The notes: generated by a model from the letters alone, not told the origin. Shown: positions 18,833 through 29,846, numbered from the stretch's first letter. The stretch is 64,000 bases of DNA from Pseudomonadota bacterium (GCA_030538085.1 JAUNUR010000008.1:1-64000); one strand, 5' to 3'. Numbers and translations: made by a program.

Positions 18833-19297
18833 TTATAGCGCCGGAAAATCTTCGTGCTGGGCACCGGAGAGCAAATCGCGGATTTCCATCAGTTCACGCT
18901 CGACCTCGCGAAGCTGCTCGGGCATGAATTGCGAGTCGTCGAACGACACGCTGTCGCTGAAACCACTGGGGTATTCCGAATCAAGATCATCCACGCCTTG
19001 CAGCATGACCTCGCCCGCGCGCGCGCGATCACGCTCGATCTGCATCAACTCCTGCAGCTTGCCGCGTGCACCGTTGATGGTGAAGCCCTTGTCGTACAGC
19101 AGTTCGCGGATGCGCCGGATCATCAGCACTTCATGGTGCTGGTAGTAGCGCCGGTTGCCGCGCCGCTTCATGGGGCGCAGTTGAGTGAACTCCTGCTCCC
19201 AATACCGAAGCACGTGCGGCTTGACGCCACACAACTCGCCCACTTCACCAATGGTGAAATAGCGTTTGGCCGGAATCGGTGGGAGACTTTTCTCCAT
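18833..19297 (-). CDS. MerR family transcriptional regulator
   Basis: 154 residues. The N-terminal winged helix KRYFTIGEVGELCGVKPHVLRYWEQEF plus RRGNRRYYQHHEVLMIRRIRELL is a typical MerR DNA-binding domain, followed by a dimerisation helix (about 80-95) and an acidic C-terminal tail without Cys residues, so not a metal sensor. It is the conserved last gene of the thrS-to-ihfA cluster in betaproteobacteria, next to tRNA-Pro. Its target is unknown. Confidence 0.9.
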   Translation of the reverse strand: MEKSLPPIPAKRYFTIGEVGELCGVKPHVLRYWEQEFTQLRPMKRRGNRRYYQHHEVLMIRRIRELLYDKGFTINGARGKLQELMQIERDRARAGEVMLQGVDDLDSEYPSGFSDSVSFDDSQFMPEQLREVERELMEIRDLLSGAQHEDFPAL

Positions 19298-19414
19298 TGC
19301 AAAGACAAACGAACCAAAAGGAAACCGCGCGACGAACCTGCAAGATTAGCGCAAGTTGCCCGCCGCGGCTATGGTGATCGCTCCCAAGGCAAGCCGCGTA
19401 CCCGCGGGCGATCT

Positions 19415-19535
19415 CTTTCAAGGTCTTGGTAAACGTGGGGCCTGAGCCGCTCCTGGCCACCCCTCGGCTGGATACGGGAGATGCACGGCGGACGCAATAG
19501 AAACCACCCTGCTTTCGCAGGCAAGACCTTGAAAG
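19415..19535. repeat. Perfect 14-bp inverted repeat CTTTCAAGGTCTTG between ihfA and merR
   Basis: CTTTCAAGGTCTTG at 19415-19428 and its exact complement at 19522-19535 enclose 93 bases that include a smaller hairpin CCTGCTTTCGCAGG. In the transcript the arms would form a long-range stem between the two genes; it could equally be a small insertion. Confidence 0.55.
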
Positions 19536-19555
19536 GGACAGGCTCTGGGAGCTGA

Positions 19556-19924
19556 TTACGCAGACCCGGAGGCCGCGTCATCGCCGACGCCTTCCTGCAA
19601 CTGATCCTTGAGTTTCTGACTGGCATGGAAGGTCACGACCCGCCGCGCGCCGATGGGAATCAGCTCGCCCGTGCGCGGATTTCGCCCCGGACGCGGCGCT
19701 TTCACCCGCATCTGAAAGTTGCCAAAACCCGACAACTTGACGTCGCCACCGGCCACCAGATGCGCGGCGATGACGTCGAAGAAGGCATCCACCATGTCCT
19801 TGGACTCGCGCTTGTTGAGCCCGATTTGCTCGAACAGCATCTCGGCCAGCTGCGCCTTGGTCAGCGCCGAGGTTTGCAGGCTGTCCACCGCCAGCGACAG
19901 AAAATCAGTGGGCTCCCGTGCCAT
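19556..19924 (-). CDS. ihfA: Integration host factor subunit alpha
   Basis: Nucleoid protein of 122 residues that bends DNA as a heterodimer with IhfB. The HU/IHF fold is visible: [62 protein letters not shown] (the DNA-intercalating Pro in the arm) and [17 protein letters not shown]. The start is ATG at 19924 with GGAG six bases upstream; a TTG further upstream is less likely. Follows pheT by a few bases in the usual pheST-ihfA-merR order. Confidence 0.95.
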   Translation of the reverse strand: MAREPTDFLSLAVDSLQTSALTKAQLAEMLFEQIGLNKRESKDMVDAFFDVIAAHLVAGGDVKLSGFGNFQMRVKAPRPGRNPRTGELIPIGARRVVTFHASQKLKDQLQEGVGDDAASGSA

Positions 19925-19948
19925 CCATCTCTCCAAAGTTCGCCGCGC

Positions 19949-22384
19949 TCAACCGCGCAATCGCGCGCCCAGATCAGTTTGCAGGCGCTCCACCACGGCC
20001 TTGACGACGCCATCAATGCGCTCGTCGGTCAGCGTGTCCTGGTCGCTGGCCAGCACCAGGCGCACGGCCAGGCTTTTTTCGGTCGCGGCCATGTGGGCGG
20101 CGGCTTCGCCACCGGGTTTGGGGCGATAAATGTCGAACAGCGTGGCGCCACGCAGCAGGCCGTCGCTGGCGGCGCCGCGCACCGCCTGCATGAGTTGCTG
20201 GTGCGTCACGCCCTCCGGCACGACGACGGCGATGTCGCGCTCGGCCGACTGCCGGCGCGACACCGGCTCGGCGTGCGGCAGCTGGCGCTGCATCACGGCG
20301 TCGAGCGCCAGCTCGAACAACACCGGCGCCTGTGGCAGCTCCCACTGCTGGCGCCAGCGCGGATGCAGCTCGCCCACGAAGCCGATGGGCTGGCCGTCCA
20401 GCAGCACGCGCGCGCTGCGCCCGGGGTGCAGCGCGGGGTGCTCGGCACGCTCGAAGCTCGCCTGGCGCGGCGCCAGCAGGGCCTCGACATCGCCCTTGAC
20501 GTCGAAGAAGTCGACCGGGGCCTGCTTGCCCTCCCAACCCTGGCGGCTGGCCGGCCCGTAGGCCGCGCCCGCCACGCGCATGGGCTGCGCGATGCCACGC
20601 ACGGTGCCATCACTGGCGGGCACGGCGGCATCGCGCGTGAACACGCGGCCCACCTCGAACACGCGCACGCGGTCGGCGCGGCGGTCGGTGTTGTGCTTGA
20701 CGACCTGCAGCAAGGAGCCCATGAGCGACGAGCGCATCACGCTCATCTGGCTGGCGATGGGGTTGAGCAGGCGCACCGGATCGGCGTTGCCGGCCAGGTC
20801 GCGCTCCCAGGCTTCGTCGACGAAGCTGAAGTTGATCGTCTCCAGATAGCCCAGGCCCGCCAGCGCATGGCGCACGGCGAAGGCGCCGCGCCGGCTTTCC
20901 GAGCGCACGCGCGGCACGATGGGGGCTTGCGGCGCGGTTTCTGGCAGTTGCTGGTAGCCCACCAGGCGCGCCACTTCCTCGATCAGGTCTTCCTCGATGC
21001 GTAGATCAAAGCGGTAGGCGGGCGGGTTCACCGTGACGGTGCCCTCGCCTTCACTGACCGGCAGACCGAGTCGGCGGAACACGTCGGCGCACTGCGCTTG
21101 CGTCAATGGCATGCCGATCACCTTGGCCGCGCGGGCCACGCGCAACGTGACGGCTTGCGGCTGCGGCATGCTCGGCTGCTGGTCGTCGATGGGGCCACAG
21201 ACCGTGCCGGGCATGCCGCAGATCTCGACGATGAGCTGGCTGATGCGCTCGATGTGCGCGACCGTCAGTGCCGGATCGACGCCGCGCTCGAAGCGGTGCC
21301 CGGCGTCGGTCGAGAAGTTGAACCGGCGCGAGCGGCCCGCCACCGCATCGGGCCACCAGAAGGCGGCCTCGACGTACACGTGTTTCGTGTCGTCCGACAC
21401 CGCCGTGTGGTCGCCACCCATGATGCCGGCCAGTGATTCGACCTCGCGCTCGTCGGCGATTACGCCCACGGTGTCGTCCACGCTGACGGTGTTGCCGTTC
21501 AGCAGCTTGAGCTGCTCGCCGGGCTTGCCCCAGCGCACATCCAGGCCACCGTGAATCTTGTCCAGGTCGAAGATGTGGCTCGGGCGGCCGTACTCGAACA
21601 TCACGTAGTTGGAGATGTCGACCAGGGCCGTCACGCTGCGCTGGCCGCAGCGCGCCAGGCGGTCGACCATCCACGCGGGCGTGGCGGCCTGCGTGTTGAC
21701 GTTCTGGATGACCCGGCCCGAGAAGCGGCCACACAGGTCGGGCGCGCTCACCTTCACCGGCAGCACGTCGGGCGTGCCGACCGGCAAGGGTTTGATCTCG
21801 GGCGTGACCAGCGGCGCCCCCGTCAGCGCCGACAGCTCGCGCGCCACGCCGTACACGCTGAGCACGTGGCCCAGGTTGGGCGTGAGCTTGAGGGTGAACA
21901 CGGCGTCGTCGAGCCGCAGCGTCTGGCGAATGTCCTGGCCCAGGGGCGTGTCGGCTGACAGTTCCAGCAGGCCGCCATGGTCTTCGGAAATGCCCAGCTC
22001 GCGCGCCGAACACAGCATGCCCTGGCTTTCGACGCCGCGCAGCTTGCCCAGCTTGATCTTGAAGGGTTTGCCGTCTTCACCCGGCGGCAGTTCGGCCCCC
22101 ACCAGCGCGCACGGCACCTTGATGCCGGCGCGGGCGTTGGGCGCGCCGCACACGATGTTCAGCAGCTCGCCCTGCCCCGCATCTACCTGGCACACGCGCA
22201 GGCGGTCGGCGTTGGGGTGCTGCTCGGCCTGCTTGATCTCGGCGACGACGATCCGGGTGAACGGCGGCGCGACAGGGCGCACTTCTTCCACCTCGAAGCC
22301 GCCCATGGTCAGCACGTCGGCGAGTTGTTCGGTCGTGAGGGGCGGGTTGCAGAACTCGCGCAGCCAGGATTCGGGGAATTGCAT
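19949..22384 (-). CDS. pheT: Phenylalanyl-tRNA synthetase beta subunit
   Basis: 811 residues; with PheS forms the (alpha-beta)2 enzyme that charges tRNA-Phe. An N-terminal tRNA-binding domain (about 40-155, with HPNADRLRVCQVDAG and VCGAPNARAGIKVP), then B3/B4 editing domains (FSTDAGHRFERGVDP), a B5 domain (RFDLRIEEDLIEEVARLVGY), the inactive catalytic-like core and a C-terminal FDX-ACB anticodon-binding domain (SAERDIAVVVPEGVTHQQL). Length is normal. The gap to pheS is filled by a family A repeat. Confidence 0.97.
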   Translation of the reverse strand: MQFPESWLREFCNPPLTTEQLADVLTMGGFEVEEVRPVAPPFTRIVVAEIKQAEQHPNADRLRVCQVDAGQGELLNIVCGAPNARAGIKVPCALVGAELPPGEDGKPFKIKLGKLRGVESQGMLCSARELGISEDHGGLLELSADTPLGQDIRQTLRLDDAVFTLKLTPNLGHVLSVYGVARELSALTGAPLVTPEIKPLPVGTPDVLPVKVSAPDLCGRFSGRVIQNVNTQAATPAWMVDRLARCGQRSVTALVDISNYVMFEYGRPSHIFDLDKIHGGLDVRWGKPGEQLKLLNGNTVSVDDTVGVIADEREVESLAGIMGGDHTAVSDDTKHVYVEAAFWWPDAVAGRSRRFNFSTDAGHRFERGVDPALTVAHIERISQLIVEICGMPGTVCGPIDDQQPSMPQPQAVTLRVARAAKVIGMPLTQAQCADVFRRLGLPVSEGEGTVTVNPPAYRFDLRIEEDLIEEVARLVGYQQLPETAPQAPIVPRVRSESRRGAFAVRHALAGLGYLETINFSFVDEAWERDLAGNADPVRLLNPIASQMSVMRSSLMGSLLQVVKHNTDRRADRVRVFEVGRVFTRDAAVPASDGTVRGIAQPMRVAGAAYGPASRQGWEGKQAPVDFFDVKGDVEALLAPRQASFERAEHPALHPGRSARVLLDGQPIGFVGELHPRWRQQWELPQAPVLFELALDAVMQRQLPHAEPVSRRQSAERDIAVVVPEGVTHQQLMQAVRGAASDGLLRGATLFDIYRPKPGGEAAAHMAATEKSLAVRLVLASDQDTLTDERIDGVVKAVVERLQTDLGARLRG

Positions 22385-22385
22385 T

Positions 22386-22461
22386 GGTCAGGTTCAGCGT
22401 TGGGTGTTGAGCGTTGAGTGAGAAGCAAGACGCTGAACGCTCATCGCTCAACGCCCGACCT
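22386..22461. repeat. Inverted array of 7-bp units between pheS and pheT (family A, copy 3)
   Basis: Left arm GTTCAGC, GTTGGGT, GTTGAGC, GTTGAGT; right arm the complement of GTCGGGC, GTTGAGC, GATGAGC, GTTCAGC. It occupies the whole pheS-pheT gap, where relatives normally have only a few bases. Confidence 0.85.
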
Positions 22462-22463
22462 CT

Positions 22464-23534
22464 TCATCGGAACTGCGACAAAAAGCGCACGTCCCCCTCG
22501 AAGAACAGGCGCAGGTCGTTCACGCCATAGCGCAGCATGGCCAGGCGGTCGATGCCGGAGCCGAAGGCAAAACCGATGAAGCGCTCCGGGTCCAGTCCCA
22601 TGTTGCGCACCACTTGCGGGTGCACCTGGCCGGAGCCGGACACCTCCAGCCAGCGGCCCGCCAGCGGGCCGGTCTGGAACTGGATGTCGATCTCGGCGCT
22701 GGGTTCGGTAAACGGGAAGTAGCTGGGCCTGAAGCGCAGCACCAGATCGTCGGTCTCGAAGAAGGCCTTGCAGAAATTGAGGTAGGTGACCTTCAGGTCC
22801 TTGAAACTCACGTTCTCGCCCAGCCACAAGCCCTCGACCTGGTGGAACATGGGCGAGTGCGTGGCGTCGTTGTCGACGCGGTAAGTGCGGCCCGGCACGA
22901 TGACGCGCACCTCGGGGATCTCGCCCGCCGCCAGCGCCGCCGCGTGCCGCTTGGCGTGCGCCGTGGCGTAGCGGATCTGCATCGGGCTGGTGTGGGTGCG
23001 CAGGCAGTACGGGTGGCCCTCGTCGTCGTTCATGTCGACGTAGAAGGTGTCCTGCATCGACCGCGCCGGGTGGTTGGGCGGGTTGTTCAGCGCGGTGAAG
23101 TTGAACCAGTCGTTCTCGATCTCGGGGCCGTCGCCCACGTCGAAGCCCATGCTGCCGAAGATCTGCTCGATACGCTCCCACGCCAGGCTGACGGGGTGCA
23201 GGCCGCCCTGCCCGCGCGCGCGGCCGGGCAGGGTCACGTCCAGCGCCTCGGCCTGTAGCTGGCGCTCCAGCTCGGCATCGGCCAACGCCTGACGGCGCGC
23301 GTTGAGGGCCGCCTCGATGGCCTGCTTGGCCTGGTTGATGGCGGCGCCGCGGGTCTTCTTCTCGTCCACGCTGAGGGCAGCCATGCCCTTCATCAGCTCG
23401 GTCACGCGGCCCGCCTTGCCTAGGAACTGCGCCTTGGCGTTCTCCAGGTCGGCCGGGGTGGTGGCGCGGGCAAAGCTGTCGCTGGCGCTTTGAACCAGGT
23501 CGCGAAGGTCTTCGGATGCGGTGGCGGTACTCAT
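22464..23534 (-). CDS. pheS: Phenylalanyl-tRNA synthetase alpha subunit
   Basis: 356 residues, the catalytic subunit. The N-terminal coiled coil (about 15-95) binds tRNA; class II motifs follow: [13 protein letters not shown] (motif 2 region begins with this), [23 protein letters not shown], the Phe pocket residues in [12 protein letters not shown], and motif 3 [22 protein letters not shown]. Start ATG at 23534. A strong terminator-like hairpin separates it from rplT, as in attenuated pheST operons. Confidence 0.97.
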   Translation of the reverse strand: MSTATASEDLRDLVQSASDSFARATTPADLENAKAQFLGKAGRVTELMKGMAALSVDEKKTRGAAINQAKQAIEAALNARRQALADAELERQLQAEALDVTLPGRARGQGGLHPVSLAWERIEQIFGSMGFDVGDGPEIENDWFNFTALNNPPNHPARSMQDTFYVDMNDDEGHPYCLRTHTSPMQIRYATAHAKRHAAALAAGEIPEVRVIVPGRTYRVDNDATHSPMFHQVEGLWLGENVSFKDLKVTYLNFCKAFFETDDLVLRFRPSYFPFTEPSAEIDIQFQTGPLAGRWLEVSGSGQVHPQVVRNMGLDPERFIGFAFGSGIDRLAMLRYGVNDLRLFFEGDVRFLSQFR

Positions 23535-23562
23535 CGGTGCAGCGGTGGGAACGTCTTTGAAA

Positions 23563-23602
23563 AATGAAAAAGGGATTGAAGCCGAATCGGCCTCAATCCC
23601 TT
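23563..23602 (-). terminator. Rho-independent terminator between rplT and pheS
   Basis: On the minus strand AAGGGATTGAGGCCG pairs with CGGCTTCAATCCCTT and is followed by TTTTTC. It lies about 30 bases before the pheS start inside what is otherwise one operon, so it may act as an attenuator. No Phe-rich leader peptide was found. Confidence 0.8.
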
Positions 23603-23656
23603 GAACCGCCTACGCAACCAGCTATTGAAAACGCAGTGTGCGTGGCGGCACCGGAA

Positions 23657-24013
23657 TCAGGCCAGCTTGGCCTTGGCCTGCTCGACGATGCCGGCGAAAG
23701 CGGCCTTGTCGTGCACGGCGATATCGGCCAGCACCTTGCGGTCCAGCGTGATTCCGGCCTTGTTCATGCCGTTGATGAACTGGCTGTAGGTCATGCCCAG
23801 TTCACGCGCGGCGGCGTTGATACGGGCGATCCACAGACGACGGAAGTCGCGCTTGCGATTGCGGCGGTCACGGTAGGCGTACTGGCTCGCCTTCATCACC
23901 GCCTGCTTGGCGACGCGATAGACGTTCTTGCGGCGGCCACGGAAACCCTTGGCCAGGGCCAGCACTTTCTTGTGACGAGCACGGGCGGTTACACCACGTT
24001 TGACGCGAGGCAT
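23657..24013 (-). CDS. rplT: 50S ribosomal protein L20
   Basis: 118 residues, normal length; needed early in assembly of the large subunit and a likely translational repressor of its own operon. Typical start [20 protein letters not shown], then [20 protein letters not shown] and the globular end beginning [20 protein letters not shown]. Follows rpmI by 26 bases. Confidence 0.98.
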   Translation of the reverse strand: MPRVKRGVTARARHKKVLALAKGFRGRRKNVYRVAKQAVMKASQYAYRDRRNRKRDFRRLWIARINAAARELGMTYSQFINGMNKAGITLDRKVLADIAVHDKAAFAGIVEQAKAKLA

Positions 24014-24039
24014 GTGTTTTCTCCTTGTTCGTCAGTTGA

Positions 24040-24243
24040 TCAAAGGCCGGCAAAGGGCAGCATCTGCGCGATGTGACCGACATCGGTCTCATGCACATTC
24101 ACCGCACCACGCAACTGGCGCTTGTTCTTGGTGGTCTTCTTGGTCAGGATGTGACGCTTGAAGGCTTGACCGCGCTTGACGGTACCACCGGGACGAACGC
24201 GAAAACGCTTTTTCGCGCTGCTCTTGGTCTTCATTTTGGGCAT
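24040..24243 (-). CDS. rpmI: 50S ribosomal protein L35
   Basis: 67 residues, [20 protein letters not shown] being the standard beginning. The open frame continues upstream to 24399, but the ATG at 24243 has an AGGAG site and is where the conserved protein starts. The end ([20 protein letters not shown]) is slightly more acidic than in E. coli, as usual in betaproteobacteria. Confidence 0.97.
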   Translation of the reverse strand: MPKMKTKSSAKKRFRVRPGGTVKRGQAFKRHILTKKTTKNKRQLRGAVNVHETDVGHIAQMLPFAGL

Positions 24244-24425
24244 TTCAAATGCTCCTGTTGCTTGTGCTCGCGAGGCGTGCGCAAAACCTGCTTCGCGCCC
24301 TTGTTGGCCCCGAGCCACTTGTTGCGTGGCGGATCGGATGATTCGCCACGTTCCTTGGCGGGCCTTGCAGCCCGCCGGTTCGCCGGGCTGGCCCGGCAAA
24401 TCTCATCAAAAAATCCGCCGCCGCC

Positions 24426-25034
24426 TCAGGCGGCCTCTGGTTGCTGCTGCTCCGGCGCGGCCTGCTTGCCTGCCGCGCCGCCCGCCGGCTTCTTGCGCGC
24501 CGGGGCGATCATCATGATCATCTGGCGGCCTTCCAGCTTTGGAAACTGCTCGACGATGATGCTATCGGCCAGTTCGTCACGGATGCGGTTCAGCAGCGCC
24601 ATGCCCAGTTCCTGGTGCGTGATCTCGCGGCCACGAAAACGCAGCGTGACCTTCACCTTGTCGCCATCGCCCAGGAAGCGGCGAATGTTGCGCAGCTTGA
24701 TGTTGTAGTCGCCATCGTCGGTACCGGGGCGGAACTTGACTTCCTTGATCTCGATGACCGTCTGCTTGGCCTTGGCCTCGGCCGCCTTCTTTTGCTCCTG
24801 GTACTTGAACTTGCCGTAGTCCATCAATCGACAGACGGGCGGGCTGGCCGTGGCGGCGATCTCGACCAGGTCCACGTCCAGTTCACCGGCCATGCGCAAC
24901 GCCTCCTGAATGGGCACGATGCCCAGGGGTTCGTTGTCGGGGCCGTTGAGGCGAACCTCGGGAGCCATGATTTCTCGGTTCAGACGATGCGCGCGCTCCT
25001 CCCGGTGGCGGCGGTCACGAAAATGGGTAGCGAT
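24426..25034 (-). CDS. infC: Translation initiation factor IF-3, rare ATC start
   Basis: 202 residues from an ATC start codon. IF-3 keeps ribosomal subunits apart and proofreads start codons, and infC genes usually begin with a non-standard codon so that IF-3 represses its own synthesis. Here the 22 residues [20 protein letters not shown] plus EI, preceding the first ATG (24968), are the conserved N-terminus, and AAAGGA lies 9 bases before the ATC. The N-domain ([19 protein letters not shown]), linker ([18 protein letters not shown]) and C-domain ([20 protein letters not shown]) are complete; an Ala/Gln-rich tail follows. Confidence 0.92.
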   Translation of the reverse strand: MATHFRDRRHREERAHRLNREIMAPEVRLNGPDNEPLGIVPIQEALRMAGELDVDLVEIAATASPPVCRLMDYGKFKYQEQKKAAEAKAKQTVIEIKEVKFRPGTDDGDYNIKLRNIRRFLGDGDKVKVTLRFRGREITHQELGMALLNRIRDELADSIIVEQFPKLEGRQMIMMIAPARKKPAGGAAGKQAAPEQQQPEAA

Positions 25035-25123
25035 GGCAAAAATCCTTTATCAAAAAACGCTGCGAAAAACGCAGCTACTTCCGCACAATCCACGCGGACC
25101 AGAGCTGGTTTTCATGTAAAAAA

Positions 25124-27031
<1,908 letters not shown>

Positions 27032-27083
27032 GAAATACCTTTGAATGCTTGAAAACCTGGGAAACCGTGGGTGCCGCTGGCAA

Positions 27084-27112
27084 GAAAAAAGCGCGGTCTG
27101 AAAAGCCGCGCC
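27084..27112 (-). terminator. Leader terminator before thrS (possible attenuator)
   Basis: GCGCGG, nine-base loop, CCGCGC, then TTTTTT on the minus strand, about 53 bases before the thrS start. With no gene directly upstream, it probably ends a leader transcript. Confidence 0.75.
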
Positions 27113-27429
27113 TTGGAATCTTTCTTGTGTACCGCGCACCTGACTGAGTGCGCCTGAACCCCGACCCGCGAACGGCCTAGACCTTGCTCCTTGCCAACGT
27201 AGTTCGCGGTGTCATAACCGGGGTGCCTTTCTCGCTCTTGTCTAGCAGTGTGGAGTGGTAGTGCGGCGGCGCGCCGCGCAATCAACACGACATTTTACCC
27301 TTTTTGGGGCAGTGACCCTAGAAACGGTAGTTGACCGCTCGCCATCCTTGGACAACTGGCATGAGCACTGACTTTGACAACTTCGATCACATTCACCTGT
27401 TAGGTGAGCGCGCTATGCACCTGATCGCA
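27113..27429. other. Region upstream of thrS: leader, no gene
   Basis: The part to about 27290 is probably the untranslated leader of the thrS operon on the minus strand. The frames on that strand have no ribosome site and are not rich in Thr codons. Beyond it, CTAGAAACGGTAGTTG at 27315 matches the repeat block at 46806. A 33-codon frame at 27361-27462 (MSTDFDNFDHIHLLG...) starts close to a TTGACA-like box but lacks a ribosome site; it could be a small RNA, a gene remnant or chance. Confidence 0.4.
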
Positions 27430-27456
27430 CCGCCTGGCCGCGCCAGGCGGCGTTTC
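27430..27456 (+). terminator. Strong GC hairpin, terminator-like
   Basis: CCGCCTGGC and GCCAGGCGG pair around a three-base loop, followed by CGTTTCT. No gene clearly ends here on the plus strand. Confidence 0.45.
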
Positions 27457-27460
27457 TATT

Positions 27461-27668
27461 GAGAGTTTCGTAATTCAGGACAAGCATACGTAATGCCTTC
27501 ACCTCATCCCGTCATTGCGGCGAAGGCCGCAATCCACGCGGTGTCTGCGGGTCAACACCGTGTCAAGGTGACGCTCCATGGATTGCGGCCTTCGCCGCAA
27601 TGACGAGGGGATGTGAGGGGGTTTTTCTGATGGCCCGCGCTGTCGTGATTTTTGAAAATATCAATAGG
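27461..27668. repeat. Palindromic element with GCGGCGAAGGCCGC cores (family B, copy 2)
   Basis: Full-length copy, 208 bases. Ends CTATTGAGAGTTTC and (complement) CTATTGATATTTTC are imperfect inverted repeats; inside are two facing GTCATTGCGGCGAAGGCCGC hairpins. Nearly identical to 53336-53543. Confidence 0.88.
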
Positions 27669-27729
27669 GTGACACAGGGTTCTTGACGATTCCCGTGAAC
27701 CAGAAACACACCCATGCCGGGTACTCCAT

Positions 27730-27757
27730 AAAAAAAGCCGCGACGAAGCGCGGCTTG
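27730..27757 (-). terminator. Rho-independent terminator of aceA
   Basis: AGCCGCG, six-base loop, CGCGGCT, then seven T on the minus strand, 50 bases after the aceA stop. Confidence 0.88.
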
Positions 27758-27806
27758 AAAGTCTCCTCGACGACCGGCGGGGGAGCCGGTCAACCTTCTT
27801 GGTGAA

Positions 27807-29135
27807 TCAATGGAACTGCTCTTCCTCGGTCGAGCCAGTCAGCGCCTTCACGCTGGAGCTGCCGCCCTGGATGACGGTGGTCACGTCGTCGAAGTAACCG
27901 GCGCCCACTTCCTGCTGGTGCGACACGAAGGTGTAGCCCTGCTCGCGTGCGGCGAATTCCGGCTCCTGGATCATCTCGACGTAGTGGCGCATGCCCTCGC
28001 CGCGCGCGTAGGCGTGGGCGAACTTGAAGGTGTTGTACCAGTTGCTGTGGATACCGGCCAGCGTGATGAACTGGTACTTGTAGCCCAGCGCGGACAGCTC
28101 GTCCTGGAACTTGGCGATGGTGGCGTCGTCCAGGTTCTTCTTCCAGTTGAAGGAGGGCGAGCAGTTGTACGACAGCAGCTTGCCCGGGTGCTTGGACAGC
28201 ACGGCTTGGGCGAACTCGCGGGCGAAGCCCAGATCGGGCGTGCCGGTCTCGCACCACACCAGGTCGGCGTAGGGGGCGTAGGCCACGCCGCGGCTGATGG
28301 CCTGCTCCAGGCCATTCTTCACGCGGTAGAAGCCCTCTTGCGTGCGCTCGCCGGTCAGGAACGGCTTGTCGTTGGCGTCGTGGTCGCTGGTGATCAGGTT
28401 GGCGGCTTCGGCGTCGGTACGGGCCAGCACGATGGTGGGCACGCCCATCACGTCGGCGGCGAAGCGCGCGGCGATCAGCTTCTCGCAAGCCTCTTGCGTG
28501 GGCACCAGCACCTTGCCCCCCATGTGGCCGCACTTCTTCACGGCGGCCAGCTGGTCTTCGAAATGCACGCCGGAGGCACCGGCGGCAATCATGTTCTTCA
28601 TCAGCTCGAAGGCGTTCAGCACGCCGCCGAAGCCGGCTTCTGCGTCGGCCACGATGGGCAGGAAGTAGTCGATGAAGTCCTTATCGCCAGGGCCGATGCC
28701 GCGGCCCCACTGGATTTCGTCAGCGCGCTTGAAGGTGTTGTTGATGCGGCGCACCATGGTCGGCACCGAGTCGTAGGCGTACAGCGACTGGTCGGGGTAC
28801 ATGGTCTCGGAGGTGTTGCCGTCGGCGGCCACCTGCCAGCCCGACAGGTACACGGCCTCCAGGCCTGCCTTGGCCTGCTGCATGGCCTGGCCCGCGGTGA
28901 TGGCGCCGAAAGCGTTGACGTAGCCCTTCTTGGACTCGCCATTGATCAGACGCCAGAGCTTCTCGGCGCCGCGCTTGGCCAGGGTGTGCTCTACGGCCAA
29001 GCTGCCGCGCAGGCGCACCACGTCGGCGGCGCTGTAGCCGCGCTTGATGCCCTTCCAGCGGGGGTTGGTGGCCCAGTCTTTTTCCAGGGCGGCGATCTGC
29101 TGTTCGCGGCTGAGTTGCTCGTTGGTGTTCGGCAT
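27807..29135 (-). CDS. aceA: Isocitrate lyase
   Basis: 442 residues; splits isocitrate into succinate and glyoxylate, the entry to the glyoxylate bypass needed for growth on acetate and fatty acids. The catalytic-loop signature [13 protein letters not shown] is intact, as are the Mg/substrate residues in FEDQ and the segment [12 protein letters not shown]. Single gene with its own terminator; malate synthase is not nearby. The long upstream region carries paired palindromes (29228-29270) that suggest control by a repressor responding to carbon source. Confidence 0.97.
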   Translation of the reverse strand: MPNTNEQLSREQQIAALEKDWATNPRWKGIKRGYSAADVVRLRGSLAVEHTLAKRGAEKLWRLINGESKKGYVNAFGAITAGQAMQQAKAGLEAVYLSGWQVAADGNTSETMYPDQSLYAYDSVPTMVRRINNTFKRADEIQWGRGIGPGDKDFIDYFLPIVADAEAGFGGVLNAFELMKNMIAAGASGVHFEDQLAAVKKCGHMGGKVLVPTQEACEKLIAARFAADVMGVPTIVLARTDAEAANLITSDHDANDKPFLTGERTQEGFYRVKNGLEQAISRGVAYAPYADLVWCETGTPDLGFAREFAQAVLSKHPGKLLSYNCSPSFNWKKNLDDATIAKFQDELSALGYKYQFITLAGIHSNWYNTFKFAHAYARGEGMRHYVEMIQEPEFAAREQGYTFVSHQQEVGAGYFDDVTTVIQGGSSSVKALTGSTEEEQFH

Positions 29136-29483
29136 GAAAAGCTCCAGTTACTGAAAAGGTTGAGGTGAACTCTGTCGGTCGTGGCGAAAGCCCAAGGTCA
29201 TCGCCCGAGCGGTGACGCAATCATAACTCTTGTATAAGACCATTGACCATTCTTATGTCTTATAGAAGACAAATTTTTATTCATTTAAAATCAATGACTT
29301 GCAAAGTCAATCCCACAATACGGTAAACAATCTTTCATATCGAGAAAAATTGCGGCATTGCAGCATTTGAAATACCACAATGCGAACATAACTTTTCTCT
29401 ATGTGGAATGAAGTGGCTTGTTGGATCGCCCACAACCCCGGAGCACGAGCCGGGCGGAAAGCGAAGTCCTCACCAGAAATTGC
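29136..29483. other. aceA upstream regulatory region
   Basis: About 350 bases without a gene, with an AT-rich centre (29220-29420). It holds the palindromes described below and the aceA promoter. No further gene seen. Confidence 0.6.
29228..29270. promoter_or_regulatory. Two palindromes, TCTTGTATAAGA and TCTTATAGAAGA, before aceA
   Basis: Located at 29228-29239 and 29258-29269, centres 30 bases apart (about three helical turns), some 93-134 bases before aceA. They resemble GntR/FadR-type operators. The perfect version TCTTATATAAGA occurs at 40557-40568. The regulator is unknown. Confidence 0.55.
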
Positions 29484-29846
29484 TCACTGCGCGCGGAAGA
29501 TGAAATACACCGCACCCACCATGCACAGCGCGGCCCACAGATAGTCCAGCTTCAGCGGCTCCTTCAGGTAGATCAGCGCGAACGGCACGAACACCGTGAG
29601 CGTGATCACCTCCTGCATGATCTTGAGCTGCCCCACGCTGAACTGTTGGTGGCCGATGCGGTTGGCTGGCACCTGTAACAGGTATTCAAACAGAGCGATG
29701 CCCCAGCTGATGAGCGCCGCCACGTACCACGGCGCGGTGGACAGGTTCTTCAGGTGCCCATACCAGGCGAAGGTCATGAACACGTTGCTGAGCGTGAGCA
29801 GCAGCACGGTCTGCAGCGGGATAGGGAGCGATTGCAGGGCTTGCAT
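29484..29846 (-). CDS. Small four-helix membrane protein, DUF486 (DMT superfamily)
   Basis: 120 residues with four hydrophobic helices and the family segments LLLTLSNVFMTFAWYGHLKN, WYVAALISWGIALFEYLLQVPANRIG, then QFSVGQLKIMQEVITLTVF. DUF486 proteins belong to the drug/metabolite transporter superfamily and are half-size, so a dimer is expected; substrate unknown. ATG at 29846 follows AGGTCACC; a GTG five codons upstream is the alternative. Confidence 0.9.
   Translation of the reverse strand: MQALQSLPIPLQTVLLLTLSNVFMTFAWYGHLKNLSTAPWYVAALISWGIALFEYLLQVPANRIGHQQFSVGQLKIMQEVITLTVFVPFALIYLKEPLKLDYLWAALCMVGAVYFIFRAQ

Noticed and set aside
23603..23656. Phe leader peptide for pheST attenuation
   Set aside because: The only short frame has a single Phe codon and a weak GTG start without ribosome site.
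27113..27290. T-box riboswitch before thrS
   Set aside because: A GACACCGCG stretch recalls the T-box, but the surrounding conserved elements are missing and T-boxes are not expected in this group.
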